From contig NZ_KZ119600.1 of the NCBI RefSeq assembly GCF_002153425.1, positions 3,745,743 to 3,809,742 on the forward strand: a DNA stretch of 64,000 nt, in the 5' to 3' direction. The notes under the pieces were generated by a model that saw only the letters and a list, made by a program, of their open reading frames with translations, did not search any database and was not told the DNA's origin. Source of the stretch: Litchfieldia alkalitelluris (GTDB taxonomy: Bacteria; Bacillota; Bacilli; Bacillales; Salisediminibacteriaceae). Of this stretch, positions 33,903 through 43,091 are shown piece by piece; position 1 is the stretch's first letter, and each line of letters begins with the position of its first letter. Both the position numbers and the translations under genes were made by a program.

Positions 33903-35636
33903 AAATTAATATTAAAAAGACTAATAAAATACCTAAAGAAGGGTTTAAAATTTTAAAGACAAAAGAACCTAAGATCAAACAAACTAAGAGTAGTATTTTT
34001 AAATCAATAATTAGTAGATTGACTAGGATTGCCCCTGTTATTACACAGGAAATGCGAATATCTAATGAAAATAAATCAAAATTAGATAATGGAAATATTT
34101 ATAATCAACAATCAAAGTTAGATACATTAGGGATTGATTCAACAAAAAAAGTTTATAGTGCACTAAAAGATAAGATTGACGTGACTTTAATTGATGAGGA
34201 ATACATAAATGATGTCCAAAGATATTGGGAGAAAAGAATGGGAATTAAGATTGATCCTGTTTTTCATATATACATGCAGCAAAATTTTAATATAAAAAAC
34301 AAATTCTTCCTACCTGAAGTACAATATAGATTAATACAGAAATCATTTAACGAAAGTAAAAAGACAGGGGCATATACTGATAAAAATTTATATGACCAAA
34401 TTGTTAAGACCAATAGGCAACCTAAGATATATTTGAAATGTGTTAACCAAAGGTATTTTATAAATGTTAATATACCAATAAAAAAGACTCAAATTACTAC
34501 TCACTTTAATAACATAAAGGACCAAAGTGAATTTATTATTAAGCCTAGTCGTTCTGCAAATGGCAGAAAAGTTAGTAAATTGATATTTGATAACAATAAT
34601 TTCACGTTGAATAATAGAGTGGTTTCAATTAGTGAGTTAGAAGATCTTTATGGAAAAAACTTTGTAATTCAAGAATTAATTACTCAACATAGCCTGTTAA
34701 AATCAATGCACCCTTCCTCTGTAAATACAATAAGAATGTTAACTTTTAGGTGGAATAATGATATAACTCATTTAATGTCTTTTCTACGGATTGGTATAGA
34801 CGGTGCTATAAATGATAATGCTGGAACAGGTGGCATCTGTATCGGAGTACAAGATGACGGTAAACTAAACTCTTTAGCAGTAGATGAATCTGGTAATAAG
34901 TGGTTAAATCACCCCACTACCAATTTTAGTTTTCAACAAGAGACATTCATTCCTAACTTTCAAAAATTTAAGGAATTTGTCATTGATCTTCATCATGATA
35001 TTTTACACCATGATTTAGTTTCATGGGATATTGCTGTTGGCGACGACGGTGAACCCTGAGTATTGCGGACAGTTTGAGCCAGCTGTGCGGAGTTTTGAGC
35101 CACTGTATGCGGAAGTTTGAGCCAGTAATTGCGGAATGGTGAGCCACTACAAATATTTCGCTATAAATAGTGCAAATACCGTTGTCCGCCACCATTGACT
35201 TAACTTTTGACCGTGTTGAGGAACAATCGCAGGCTGCCATAAATAATGCCAATAGGCACACCTGCTCAAATATGGTAACACGGTCAATCCGATTCTAAGC
35301 ATTCGCTGGTGGGGCCCCGCCCCCTTCCAGCAAATGCAAAGAATCGGGCGTTTCAGTCAATGGCAAGCAGCTCCGCTGTGGCTCTGACTCTATTCTTTAA
35401 AGAGCTGCTTACTATCAGTGGCTCTCGATCTCGCAAATGATGGCTCTATACTCCGCAATCGATGGCTCAAAACTACGCAGAAGTGGCTCAATTTAAATGC
35501 AATAATCAAACCCATCTTTATTGAACATAATTTCGCAGGGGCTATGTATATATATCAGATGGCAAGTATGAATCCTATATTTGGAAATAAAACAGATGAA
35601 GTACTATCTTACATTAAAGGTTTAAATAAAGCATAA
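33903..35636 (+). pseudogene. Broken ATP-grasp (sugar-transfer-associated type) gene: 5' cut at the ISL3 element, split by an IS21-like MITE
   Basis: The frame is open from the ISL3 border through 35056 and then resumes after a 451-bp insertion at 35508 to the stop at 35636. No ATG exists between the ISL3 end and the coding part (only a TTG at 34019 without ribosome site), so the N-terminus seems lost. The product resembles the ATPgrasp_ST family: FIIKPSRSANGRKV, VIQELITQHSLLKSMHPSSVNTIRML, HDLVSWDIAVGDDGEP, then IFIEHNFAGAMYIYQMASMN. Removing the insertion and one AACCC copy joins DGEP to IFIEHN in frame. It was probably part of the neighbouring surface-polymer locus. It faces opposite to the other ATP-grasp genes. 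Confidence 0.85.
35057..35507. mobile_element. 451-bp non-autonomous IS21-like element with multiple terminal repeats
   Basis: Ends are the inverted pair TGAGTATTGC (35057) and GCAATAATCA (to 35507). Inside each end lie four copies of a roughly 22-bp motif, TTGCGGA-N3-TTTGAGCCA-N4, mirrored at the right end as TGGCTCAAA...; such multiple terminal repeats are typical of the IS21 family. AACCC flanks both sides (35052-35056 and 35508-35512), a 5-bp target duplication. No transposase is encoded. The interior has three consecutive inverted repeats: TTGACCGTGTT/AACACGGTCAA (35207-35287), CCGATTCT/AGAATCGG (35289-35347) and AAGCAGCTC/GAGCTGCTT (35365-35410). Confidence 0.85.
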
Positions 35637-35640
35637 TAAA

Positions 35641-35663
35641 AAAGAACCTACAAAGGTTCTTTT
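35641..35663. terminator. Bidirectional terminator at the end of the surface-polymer operon
   Basis: AAAGAACCT and AGGTTCTTT form the stem around ACAA, with A-run and T-run flanks, between the convergent broken ATP-grasp gene and the minus-strand operon. Confidence 0.85.
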
Positions 35664-35666
35664 TTA

Positions 35667-37091
35667 TTATGCACTTTGCTTATATAAATTAAATAAAAAA
35701 GCCAACCATAGTTTCTTATATTCTTCTTCAATTATCTCTACAATTTCTTGGTCGTTTCTTTGCTTATATAAATATTCTTTAAATACAGCATTTGCTGATT
35801 CAGTACCAGCCACAACAACTGACAATTTGTTATTATCCAGATCTTCCACAAATCCACTCATCTTATTTTTTATAGCAAATTTCTTTAATTTACTTTTAAA
35901 AGAAACTTTATTAACTTTTTCACCTATAATAGTATAAGCCATAAATAAATTATTTTTGTTAGGTATGCTTGGAACTTTTAGTTCCTCAATTGAACCGTTT
36001 TCAACTTGCTGTCTTATAAGGTCATAATTGAAATAAAACTTTTCATTTCTTTTATTTTATTTTGAATTTGGAAAATACAAGTCAATAATTTTCCCTGGTA
36101 TATCCCTAGCAATTCCATGAACTGGAAAAAGGTGTGCACCTATATGAGCCCTTGTATTTATTTCAATAATTTTCCCCTGATTATTTTCATCGATAATCAT
36201 ATCTAATCCACAATGAGCCATACCTACAGCCTTAGCCCCATCTATTGCTATATTTTTATTCTCTTCGGATAATGAATCAGTAAAATCAACGGAATCACCA
36301 CCGTTAGGAAGGTTTCCTATCTCTCTTAGTATAACCTCTTCACCTTTTTTAGGAATACTTTCTATTGTTTTGCCTTTATCACTTAAAAATTTTATCATTT
36401 TATCATCAATAGCAATTAACCTTTTATATAAATGTGGATTTTCTTTTCTTTCTATGTTCTTAATTTCTATTAATTTCTTAATTGTTCTCATACCATCTCC
36501 AATTACATTTGCCGCTTTCCTTTTATAAACACCTACTACTTCATTTCCTATAACATAAACTCTATATTCGTTACCTTTTATATATTGTTGTAAAATAACT
36601 TCCTTGTAACCTGATTTTTCTCTCACATAAAACAAAGCTTCTTTCAAGTCATCTACATTCTTAATATTTAATACTACTCCTCTTCCTAGACTTTCATTTG
36701 CAGGTTTAAGTACTAACGGGAAACCAATGCTTAATGAGTAATCAAGTATCTCATTTTCCGTTGCTGAAACATTAAAATGTCTTCCCTGAGGTATTGGAAC
36801 ACCTGCTTCTAATAAATATTTGTTAGTTAGGCTTTTGCTTTTGCAAATATCACCTTGTTCCTTTGTAATAAAGTCCCCTTTAGAATTTGTAAAATGATGT
36901 TCCTTTATACCATCGTTTAATGAATACCTAATTTTGTATCGACCAGCTTTAATATAGACACCATAAAACTTTAATGTTAAACCTCTTCTCCAACCCTCAA
37001 GTGCAATTGAATACGTACTTAAGTCATTTCCTTTTGCTTTTTCTGGCAATGAGTTTTCTAATTGAGACAACCAGTTTTCTCTTTTGTTCAT
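35667..37091 (-). pseudogene. ATP-grasp / acylphosphatase-like ligase split by an in-frame stop codon
   Basis: One reading frame interrupted by a single TAA at 36057-36059. The upstream part (37091-36057) is a 344-residue ATP-grasp protein with the locus-specific start (NWLSQLENSLPEKA, ALEGWRRGLTLKF) and core motifs VLKPANESLGRGVVLNI, GGDSVDFTDSLSEEN, IIEINTRAHIGAHLFP. After the stop the same frame continues for 38 codons (KFYFNYDLIRQQ ... SIPNKNNLF) into an ATG at 35942 and a 91-residue acylphosphatase-like piece (IIGEKVNKVSFKSKLKKFAI). These align with YFDFDTILDPL and GRKIIISGKVQ in the intact paralogue at 38911. It is either a recent pseudogene or two separately made domains; the catalytic Arg of acylphosphatase is Lys here. 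Confidence 0.85.
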
Positions 37092-37129
37092 TCTATTACT
37101 CCCTCATTATAAACTGTTTAACTTATTTA

Positions 37130-38836
37130 TTATCTTTTAATGTCTATAAACTTTAAGACGCTGCGAATTGGCTTGGTATACCTCCATGACCGGCTTCTTC
37201 TTAAACTATGGTATTTTGATTGAATAATATTTTTTTCTTCAATTATTTTTTTATTTTGATTTCGAACTTCTACTAGAAGAGATTTGTATTCCAATAATTT
37301 AATTTTAGCTTTCTCTTTTTCTTTCTTTTCATCTTTAAGCTTTTGTTCATAATTCTTCTTTTTCCTAATCTCACTGTTTAGTTTCTCTTCTAGACGATTA
37401 ATAATTTTTGTTTTAGGCAAACTCTTGATTTGAAATCCTACTTTTATATTCCCTGAATATTCATTTTCTATCACTTCATTTACGATTGTATTGTCCGGGT
37501 TCTGATGAAAATTTGTTTTGAGATTATCTATATCATTTTGGCTATTCCCTGCAACAACTAAGATTATTTTATCTCCCTTAGAATCTTTAATAAAACCATG
37601 ACACCCATTTTGAAGCACTTGACGCTTAATCCAATTTTTATACTTTGAGTTTTTTACTTCTCCGGATATAATAAATTCTTTAGCATATAACTTCCCAGCA
37701 GATATTGGCCGAACGATTACTTCTTTTGCAAGTCTTTTCTTCAAAGGTGATATAACTTGGTTAAAATCAAAGTAAAGAGTTGATCTTTCAACATTTCTAG
37801 TTTCAGGAAAATAATAATCTACAATTGGAGAGATCACATCCCTTGCATATCCATCAACTGGGAAAACATGAGGTCCTAAAGCAGGTTTTGTGTTTATTTC
37901 TATTACCGTTCCTGTATTCCCTGATGGACTTATAATCATATCTAACCCACAAAATGCCAAGTTTGGGATAGCATTGAAGGCTTTTATAGCTATTTCCTTA
38001 ATCTCTGGGGTAAGTTTTTCTGTTACATCAATTGGATCGCCACCCATAGAAATGTTACTTTTATTTCGAAGGAATAATCTCTTACCCTTATCAAGAATAC
38101 TATTTAGTTCATACCCTTCATCTTCTATTAACTTCAAAACTTCTTTATCTATATCTATCAAGTTTTTACTTAGATTAGGGTTTTTCTTTTTACTATCATT
38201 TTTTTGGGTTATTAATTCCTCAACCGAACTAACACCATCACCAATGATATTAGCTGGGACTCTATTTACAGCTCCTAAAATCTCACCTTTAATCATAAGG
38301 ATTCTATATTCTTCACCTTTAATATGTTTTTCAACAATTACATCTTTGTAATTTAATTCATTTCGAACGTGCAAAAGTATTTCTTTAAATGATCTTTCGT
38401 TTGATATATTTGCAAAGACTCCTTTACCCGTTTTTTCAGACCTAGGTTTTATAACAACTGGATATCCTAAAGTGGCTGCGTAATTAATAATTTCAACATT
38501 TTCAGTAGTAGGGGCAAATCTTTTCCCTTCAGGAACTGGCACTTTTGCCGTACTTAGGTACTCCTTTGTAACGTCTTTATTTTCACTAATAAAATTTGCT
38601 TCTTCTGATGTCAAGTCCCCGTTAGAAGAGTCAAAAATATGCTCACTATTATTATTTTTGAGTGAATAACGTATTAACAGCTTGTTTTGAATATTATCTA
38701 ACGCAAAGAATGTTACTCCTATCCCTCTCCTCCAAGCTTCTAGAGCTATCAAATAAGTACTTAGTCTATTCCCATAACCAGCTGTTGGAACAGCGCCTTT
38801 TAAATGAGGAAGCCAGCTTACATTTTGATTATCCAT
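37130..38836 (-). CDS. ATP-grasp ligase fused to an acylphosphatase-like domain and coiled coil
   Basis: A 568-residue protein. Residues 1-95: locus-specific N-module (VSWLPHLKGAVPTAGYGNRL, ALEAWRRGIGVTFF). About 95-345: ATP-grasp domain of the cyanophycin-synthetase/RimK type (PVVIKPRSEKTGKGVFANI, NRVPANIIGDGVSSVEELI, GGDPIDVTEKL, VIEINTKPALGPHVFP), which would join a carboxylate to an amine through an acyl phosphate. About 385-470: acylphosphatase-like fold in which the usual VQGVGFR reads VKNSKYK, so it is probably non-catalytic. C-terminus: long Lys/Glu coiled coil and SRSWRYTKPIRSVLKF. AGGAGATG precedes the ATG. Neighbours are paralogues on both sides. Substrate is unknown. Confidence 0.88.
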   Translation of the reverse strand: MDNQNVSWLPHLKGAVPTAGYGNRLSTYLIALEAWRRGIGVTFFALDNIQNKLLIRYSLKNNNSEHIFDSSNGDLTSEEANFISENKDVTKEYLSTAKVPVPEGKRFAPTTENVEIINYAATLGYPVVIKPRSEKTGKGVFANISNERSFKEILLHVRNELNYKDVIVEKHIKGEEYRILMIKGEILGAVNRVPANIIGDGVSSVEELITQKNDSKKKNPNLSKNLIDIDKEVLKLIEDEGYELNSILDKGKRLFLRNKSNISMGGDPIDVTEKLTPEIKEIAIKAFNAIPNLAFCGLDMIISPSGNTGTVIEINTKPALGPHVFPVDGYARDVISPIVDYYFPETRNVERSTLYFDFNQVISPLKKRLAKEVIVRPISAGKLYAKEFIISGEVKNSKYKNWIKRQVLQNGCHGFIKDSKGDKIILVVAGNSQNDIDNLKTNFHQNPDNTIVNEVIENEYSGNIKVGFQIKSLPKTKIINRLEEKLNSEIRKKKNYEQKLKDEKKEKEKAKIKLLEYKSLLVEVRNQNKKIIEEKNIIQSKYHSLRRSRSWRYTKPIRSVLKFIDIKR

Positions 38837-38910
38837 GTTTCATCTCCTATACATAAATTACCCTTAGTGACATAAAATTTAATAACCTTTAGAAACTATT
38901 CTTGTCATTT

Positions 38911-40494
38911 TTAGTCATTTTTAATCTTCTTTAAATTATCAAGAAGTAATCTTACAGGGGATGTATATCTCCAGATCCTACTATTTACGATATTTGTATA
39001 TTTTTTATTCAATTTTGCTTTTTCGGTCTCAAGTCTGTCTAGTTCTTTCTCTAATTCTATAAGTTCTTCTGGCTTAGATTTTTTTATTTCAAATCCTATT
39101 TTTACTGGTTTATTCCATTCTTCTTCTTTGTATCCTGATATTTCAGCCTTTTCATTTCCACCAATAATAATTTTAGAAACATTCTTTACTTCACCTTTAT
39201 TTGGTCCTGTTATAACTACTTCTAAGTCACCATTATCTAGGCATTCCGTGTAACCATGCAAATTATTATTCAGCACTTGCTTCCTAATCCATTTTCTATA
39301 TCCCATGTTTTGAACTTTTCCAGATATAATAATTTTTCTTCCATACAATTTCCCCAGTGGTGCGGGAGATATTAGCAATTCTTTAACGGAACGACTTTTT
39401 AGAGGATCTAATATAGTATCAAAATCAAAGTATAGACCAGTTTTCTCAACTTCTTTTGTTTCTGGAAAGTAATAATCAATTATTTCTTTAGGTAAGTCTC
39501 TAGGTTCCCCAATCATTGGGAACAAATGCCCTCCAAATCCAGGTCTGGTATTAGCCTCAATGACTACTCCATCTGTTTTATCTTCATTAACAATAATATC
39601 TAGCCCACTAACTCCAAGTCCTGGTATTGCTTTAGTAGCATTAATAGCGATCTCTTTTAATTTGGGAGAGAGTTCATCAGTTATATCAACTGAGTCACCG
39701 CCAGTTGACAAATTACTAGTCAATCTTAAAAACACTCTCTCCCCCGTCTTGGGAACAGACTGTAAATTATATCCTGAAAGTTCAAGAACATGTTCTAGTT
39801 CTTTATCTATTTTAATTGGCCTACTTTTTAAGTGCGGATTATTTTTTCGGTATTTATTCTTTATATCAATTAACTGTTTAATTGTATTTTCACCATCACC
39901 AACAACATTGGCAGGTATTCTATTGAGTGCGCCGATAACTCTTTCTTCTAATACAATTATTCTATATTCATCACCAGGCTTAAATTCCTCTACTATTACA
40001 TCTAAATAATTTAATTCATGCCTAACATGATCCAAAGCCTCCTTAAATTCAGATATATCTTTAATATTTGCAAATACTCCCTTCCCCCCATTAGCATCAA
40101 TAGGTTTTAAAACTAAAGGGAATCCAAGGCTCTCAGCGTAATTTATAACTTCTTGATCCTCAACATTCTCTTCAAACCTTCTTCCTCTCGGTACTGGTAC
40201 ACCTGCTTTAGATAAATACTCTTTTGTTAAGTGCTTGTTATCACAAATTAAAAAAGCTTCTTCTGAAACTTTGTCACCTTTAGACGATTCAAATTTATGT
40301 TCTCTAACGTTGTTACTGAGTGAATATCTATATTTTAAGTTATTCTCATCACCTGTAATGGTAAAAAACTTAAGCGAAAGACCTCGTCTCCAACCCTCTA
40401 AAGCAATTGTATAAGCGCTCAATTTTTTTCCATACCCTTCAGTTGGAACAGCTCCTTCTAAGTGAGGTAACCATTTAACTTCATTCGATTGCAT
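38911..40494 (-). CDS. ATP-grasp ligase fused to an acylphosphatase-like domain (best-preserved copy)
   Basis: A 527-residue protein with the same layout: N-module (VKWLPHLEGAVPTEGYGKKL, ALEGWRRGLSLKF), ATP-grasp domain (PLVLKPIDANGGKGVFANI, NRIPANVVGDGENTIKQLI, GGDSVDITDEL, VIEANTRPGFGGHLFP), acylphosphatase-like domain (about 385-470) and a coiled coil ending NSRIWRYTSPVRLLLDNL. This copy keeps the arginine of the acylphosphatase loop (GKVQNMGYRKW), but the usual Asn of the second motif is replaced in GYTECLDNG. GGGGAGAG precedes the ATG. Cyanophycin-synthetase-like ATP-grasp domains add amino acids to a carboxylate; the product here is inferred to be an amino-acyl or peptidyl group on a surface polymer. 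Confidence 0.9.
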   Translation of the reverse strand: MQSNEVKWLPHLEGAVPTEGYGKKLSAYTIALEGWRRGLSLKFFTITGDENNLKYRYSLSNNVREHKFESSKGDKVSEEAFLICDNKHLTKEYLSKAGVPVPRGRRFEENVEDQEVINYAESLGFPLVLKPIDANGGKGVFANIKDISEFKEALDHVRHELNYLDVIVEEFKPGDEYRIIVLEERVIGALNRIPANVVGDGENTIKQLIDIKNKYRKNNPHLKSRPIKIDKELEHVLELSGYNLQSVPKTGERVFLRLTSNLSTGGDSVDITDELSPKLKEIAINATKAIPGLGVSGLDIIVNEDKTDGVVIEANTRPGFGGHLFPMIGEPRDLPKEIIDYYFPETKEVEKTGLYFDFDTILDPLKSRSVKELLISPAPLGKLYGRKIIISGKVQNMGYRKWIRKQVLNNNLHGYTECLDNGDLEVVITGPNKGEVKNVSKIIIGGNEKAEISGYKEEEWNKPVKIGFEIKKSKPEELIELEKELDRLETEKAKLNKKYTNIVNSRIWRYTSPVRLLLDNLKKIKND

Positions 40495-40569
40495 TGTAAT
40501 CTCTCCCCATATACTATTTATTATTATTGTTAATTGGACACTACAGCCTTGATTATTAAAATAACTATT

Positions 40570-42159
40570 TTATTTTTTGAACTTAGTAATAGCATAGCTA
40601 AGCAGAGTTAACGGTTTAAAAATACTACTACTTTTAATATTTCTTATTCGTCTTTCGGTATAGTGGTTTTGCTTAATCATTAATTGTAAAGTCTTATACT
40701 TATTTTCTATATCTTTCTCCAACTCATAAGTGGTAATATCATCTTCATTTGATTTAATAATAAACCCCATATTAATTGGCTTCTCCCAAATAGTTTCTCT
40801 TATATCGTCATTACTAATACTTAATTCTTTCATAACTTTGTCTAAAAACACTCTAACATTTTTATAATCAGTACAGGCTAAAATAATTTCAAAAGAACTA
40901 GTAGATATTGTATTTATGAAGCCGTGAAATCCTTTTTCATCGGCTACTTTTTTAATAAAAGATTTATTTTTTTTATCAATAATTACATTATTAAAACAAA
41001 GGCGTTTTGCTACTTTAAATCCGTTAGGAGCTGGTACCACTTCATATTCAGTTGCTTGTCCATCATACAAGACCTTTATGACCTCTTTAAAATTATAGTA
41101 AAACTGTAATCCTATAGTTTTTACCCCTGCGGTCTCAGGAAAATAATAATCTATAATTGCACTAGGGACGTCTCTTGGTATACCTACTAATGGAAATAAG
41201 TGAGATCCTATACCAGGTTTTGTGTTTAGTTCGAGTATAACCCCAGTATTCTTGCTATTATCTATAATTATATCAACACCACATTGAACTAAGCCAGGTA
41301 TAGATTTTGTGGCCTTGATGGCTAAATCTTTAATTGAATCCGATAAGTCATCAGTAACATCTATGGGATCTCCTCCTAATGAAACATTACTAACTGACCT
41401 AATAAAAATTTTTTCACCTTCTTTAAGAATACTATCCAAAGTATAACCTCGGGACTTAAGTAAAAAAGTCACTTCATCGTCAATAATAATTGGTCTATTA
41501 TATAAGTGCGGAATCCTTTTTCTGTCTCTGTTTTTATCTTGTATCAATTGATATATGGACTTTTTTCCATCCCCAATTACATGAGCTGGAACTCTATTAA
41601 TTGCTCCAACAATTTTATTTCCAATAACATAGACCCTTACTTCTTTGCCAGAATAAAATTTTTCCAGAATTATATCTTTACTACCTTTTTTAAATGATGA
41701 GAGTGCATTTTTCAGCATATGTTCGCTTTTAATATCAGAAACTACACCTTTCCCACCACTACCAGTTGTTGGTTTTAAAACCACTGGGTACCCTAATTTA
41801 TTTGCATAGTTAACAATCTCATCAAATGAATCATTTATTTTAAAACATTTTCCTTTTGGAATTGGAATCCCCGCATTAAATAAAGTTCTTTTAGTAAGTT
41901 CCTTATTAGCACATATCTTAACAGCTTCTTCAGAAACTTTGTCTCCCATTGAAACATCAAAAGTGTGTTGAGATTTATCAGAGCTTAATGTAAATTTAAA
42001 ATCAACCTTACCATTCTTAATCACTCTATGAAACCTTAACACTAATCCTCTTCTCCACCCCTCCAAGGCTATAGTATATAAGCTAACCTTCTCATCTGAA
42101 GATCTTAGTACAGGAACGATTTTATCAAGGTGTGGAAACCAATGATTATTTATATTCAT
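40570..42159 (-). CDS. ATP-grasp ligase fused to a divergent acylphosphatase-like domain
   Basis: A 529-residue paralogue: N-module (HWFPHLDKIVPVLRSSDEKV, ALEGWRRGLVLRF), ATP-grasp domain (PVVLKPTTGSGGKGVVSDI, NRVPAHVIGDGKKSIYQLI, GGDPIDVTDDLSD, ILELNTKPGIGSHLFP), a degenerate acylphosphatase-like segment (about 385-465; FNNVIIDKKNKSFIKKV, no Arg, no G-V-G-F-R) and a C-terminus SSSIFKPLTLLSYAITKF that lacks the Trp of the shared motif. The codon and base content is more AT-rich than the flagellar part of the window. GGAG precedes the ATG. It shares its transcript with the copies on both sides. Confidence 0.88.
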   Translation of the reverse strand: MNINNHWFPHLDKIVPVLRSSDEKVSLYTIALEGWRRGLVLRFHRVIKNGKVDFKFTLSSDKSQHTFDVSMGDKVSEEAVKICANKELTKRTLFNAGIPIPKGKCFKINDSFDEIVNYANKLGYPVVLKPTTGSGGKGVVSDIKSEHMLKNALSSFKKGSKDIILEKFYSGKEVRVYVIGNKIVGAINRVPAHVIGDGKKSIYQLIQDKNRDRKRIPHLYNRPIIIDDEVTFLLKSRGYTLDSILKEGEKIFIRSVSNVSLGGDPIDVTDDLSDSIKDLAIKATKSIPGLVQCGVDIIIDNSKNTGVILELNTKPGIGSHLFPLVGIPRDVPSAIIDYYFPETAGVKTIGLQFYYNFKEVIKVLYDGQATEYEVVPAPNGFKVAKRLCFNNVIIDKKNKSFIKKVADEKGFHGFINTISTSSFEIILACTDYKNVRVFLDKVMKELSISNDDIRETIWEKPINMGFIIKSNEDDITTYELEKDIENKYKTLQLMIKQNHYTERRIRNIKSSSIFKPLTLLSYAITKFKK

Positions 42160-42194
42160 TATAATTCTCCATCCTCTTTTCTTAAAGTAATTAA

Positions 42195-43076
42195 TTATTT
42201 GGAGTTCAGAAACAATCTCCTCAGATAATTAATTCCCTTCCGTATGAAAAGGTTAAGTTTCCAAAGAATACTGTTTTCTAATTTAAACAATATATCTTTG
42301 TTATCTTTTAGTTTCTCATTTAGCAATATAATCTTCTTATTGAGGTAATCACCTTCATTAATTAATTTACATTTTTCCACATTAAAACAGCCGATATTCA
42401 AGTAATCATCATGATTGGTTTCGTACATTTTTAATTGTTTATTAGTCCTAAATTGTTTAAGTACAATTTGTTTAAGTCTATTTATATCATTCATATTTTC
42501 AGTTGCAATTATCATTTCAATATAATCATCTTCAACTCTTATATCATAAGTAAATAAATTTAATTTATTTACTTCCTTTTTAAGAGCGATCAAATGTCCA
42601 AGGTCATGTTCAACACCTAGTATTACTACCTTTGTAATTTCTAGTTCATTCTTAGGTATAGTTTTTACAGTAACTGAATTTGCAATTTTATTGTGAATGG
42701 GAATAAGTATAGGGGTTAAATCAAAGTATAGGTTTAAATTTTTTCTAATGAATGAACTCGGGAAAAAACTATCTATGACTTTTTCGCTCAATTGACATAC
42801 TTTTCTATAGTTACTCACTTTCCTCTTTTGCGTCAATCCAAGAAAATACAATTCCTTATTTAGTGAAGTTAGTGAAAACATAACTCCACAATGTTTGTTA
42901 TCATACTTACTTATATCATATTCATCATATAAATAGTCAGGTATAGTATGAAAATTTAAAGTCAATCCCCTTCTCCAGCCTTCTAATGCTACTTTATATG
43001 GATCCAGTTCCTGACTATCACAATTGAGGATTTTAGCAGTGATATCAGGAAGCCAATATATTGTTATATTTTCCAT
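42195..43076 (-). CDS. Paralogue that has lost its ATP-grasp core
   Basis: A 293-residue protein that starts like its neighbours (IYWLPDITAKILNCDSQELD, ALEGWRRGLTLNFHTI) and continues to about residue 90 as the N-module. It then jumps straight to the segment that follows the ATP-grasp domain in the others (EKVIDSFFPSSFIRKNLNLYF, compare EIIDYYFPETK ... GLYFDF), the acylphosphatase-like part (about 135-225) and a coiled coil ending NSILWKLNLFIRK. None of the ATP-binding or Gly-rich motifs are present, so it cannot be a ligase by itself. The frame is intact with a good ribosome site (TTGGAG), which suggests it is kept, perhaps as a structural or regulatory partner. Confidence 0.8.
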   Translation of the reverse strand: MENITIYWLPDITAKILNCDSQELDPYKVALEGWRRGLTLNFHTIPDYLYDEYDISKYDNKHCGVMFSLTSLNKELYFLGLTQKRKVSNYRKVCQLSEKVIDSFFPSSFIRKNLNLYFDLTPILIPIHNKIANSVTVKTIPKNELEITKVVILGVEHDLGHLIALKKEVNKLNLFTYDIRVEDDYIEMIIATENMNDINRLKQIVLKQFRTNKQLKMYETNHDDYLNIGCFNVEKCKLINEGDYLNKKIILLNEKLKDNKDILFKLENSILWKLNLFIRKGINYLRRLFLNSK

Positions 43077-43091
43077 GATATTCGCTCCAAT

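Noticed and set aside
32387..33910. Exact 8-bp target duplication of the ISL3 element
   Set aside because: The two flanks (taaataat, aaattaat) differ, so I report only the inverted repeats.
33787..33978. 63-codon hydrophobic ORF on the minus strand
   Set aside because: It lies across the ISL3 right end and the truncated gene and has no ribosome site.
34980..35261. 93-codon minus-strand ORF across the MITE border
   Set aside because: It spans the insertion boundary and the mirrored terminal repeats, so it is chance coding.
35418..35636. Separate small gene on the plus strand
   Set aside because: Its first part is the end of the MITE; only from 35513 is it coding, and that is the C-terminus of the interrupted ATP-grasp gene.
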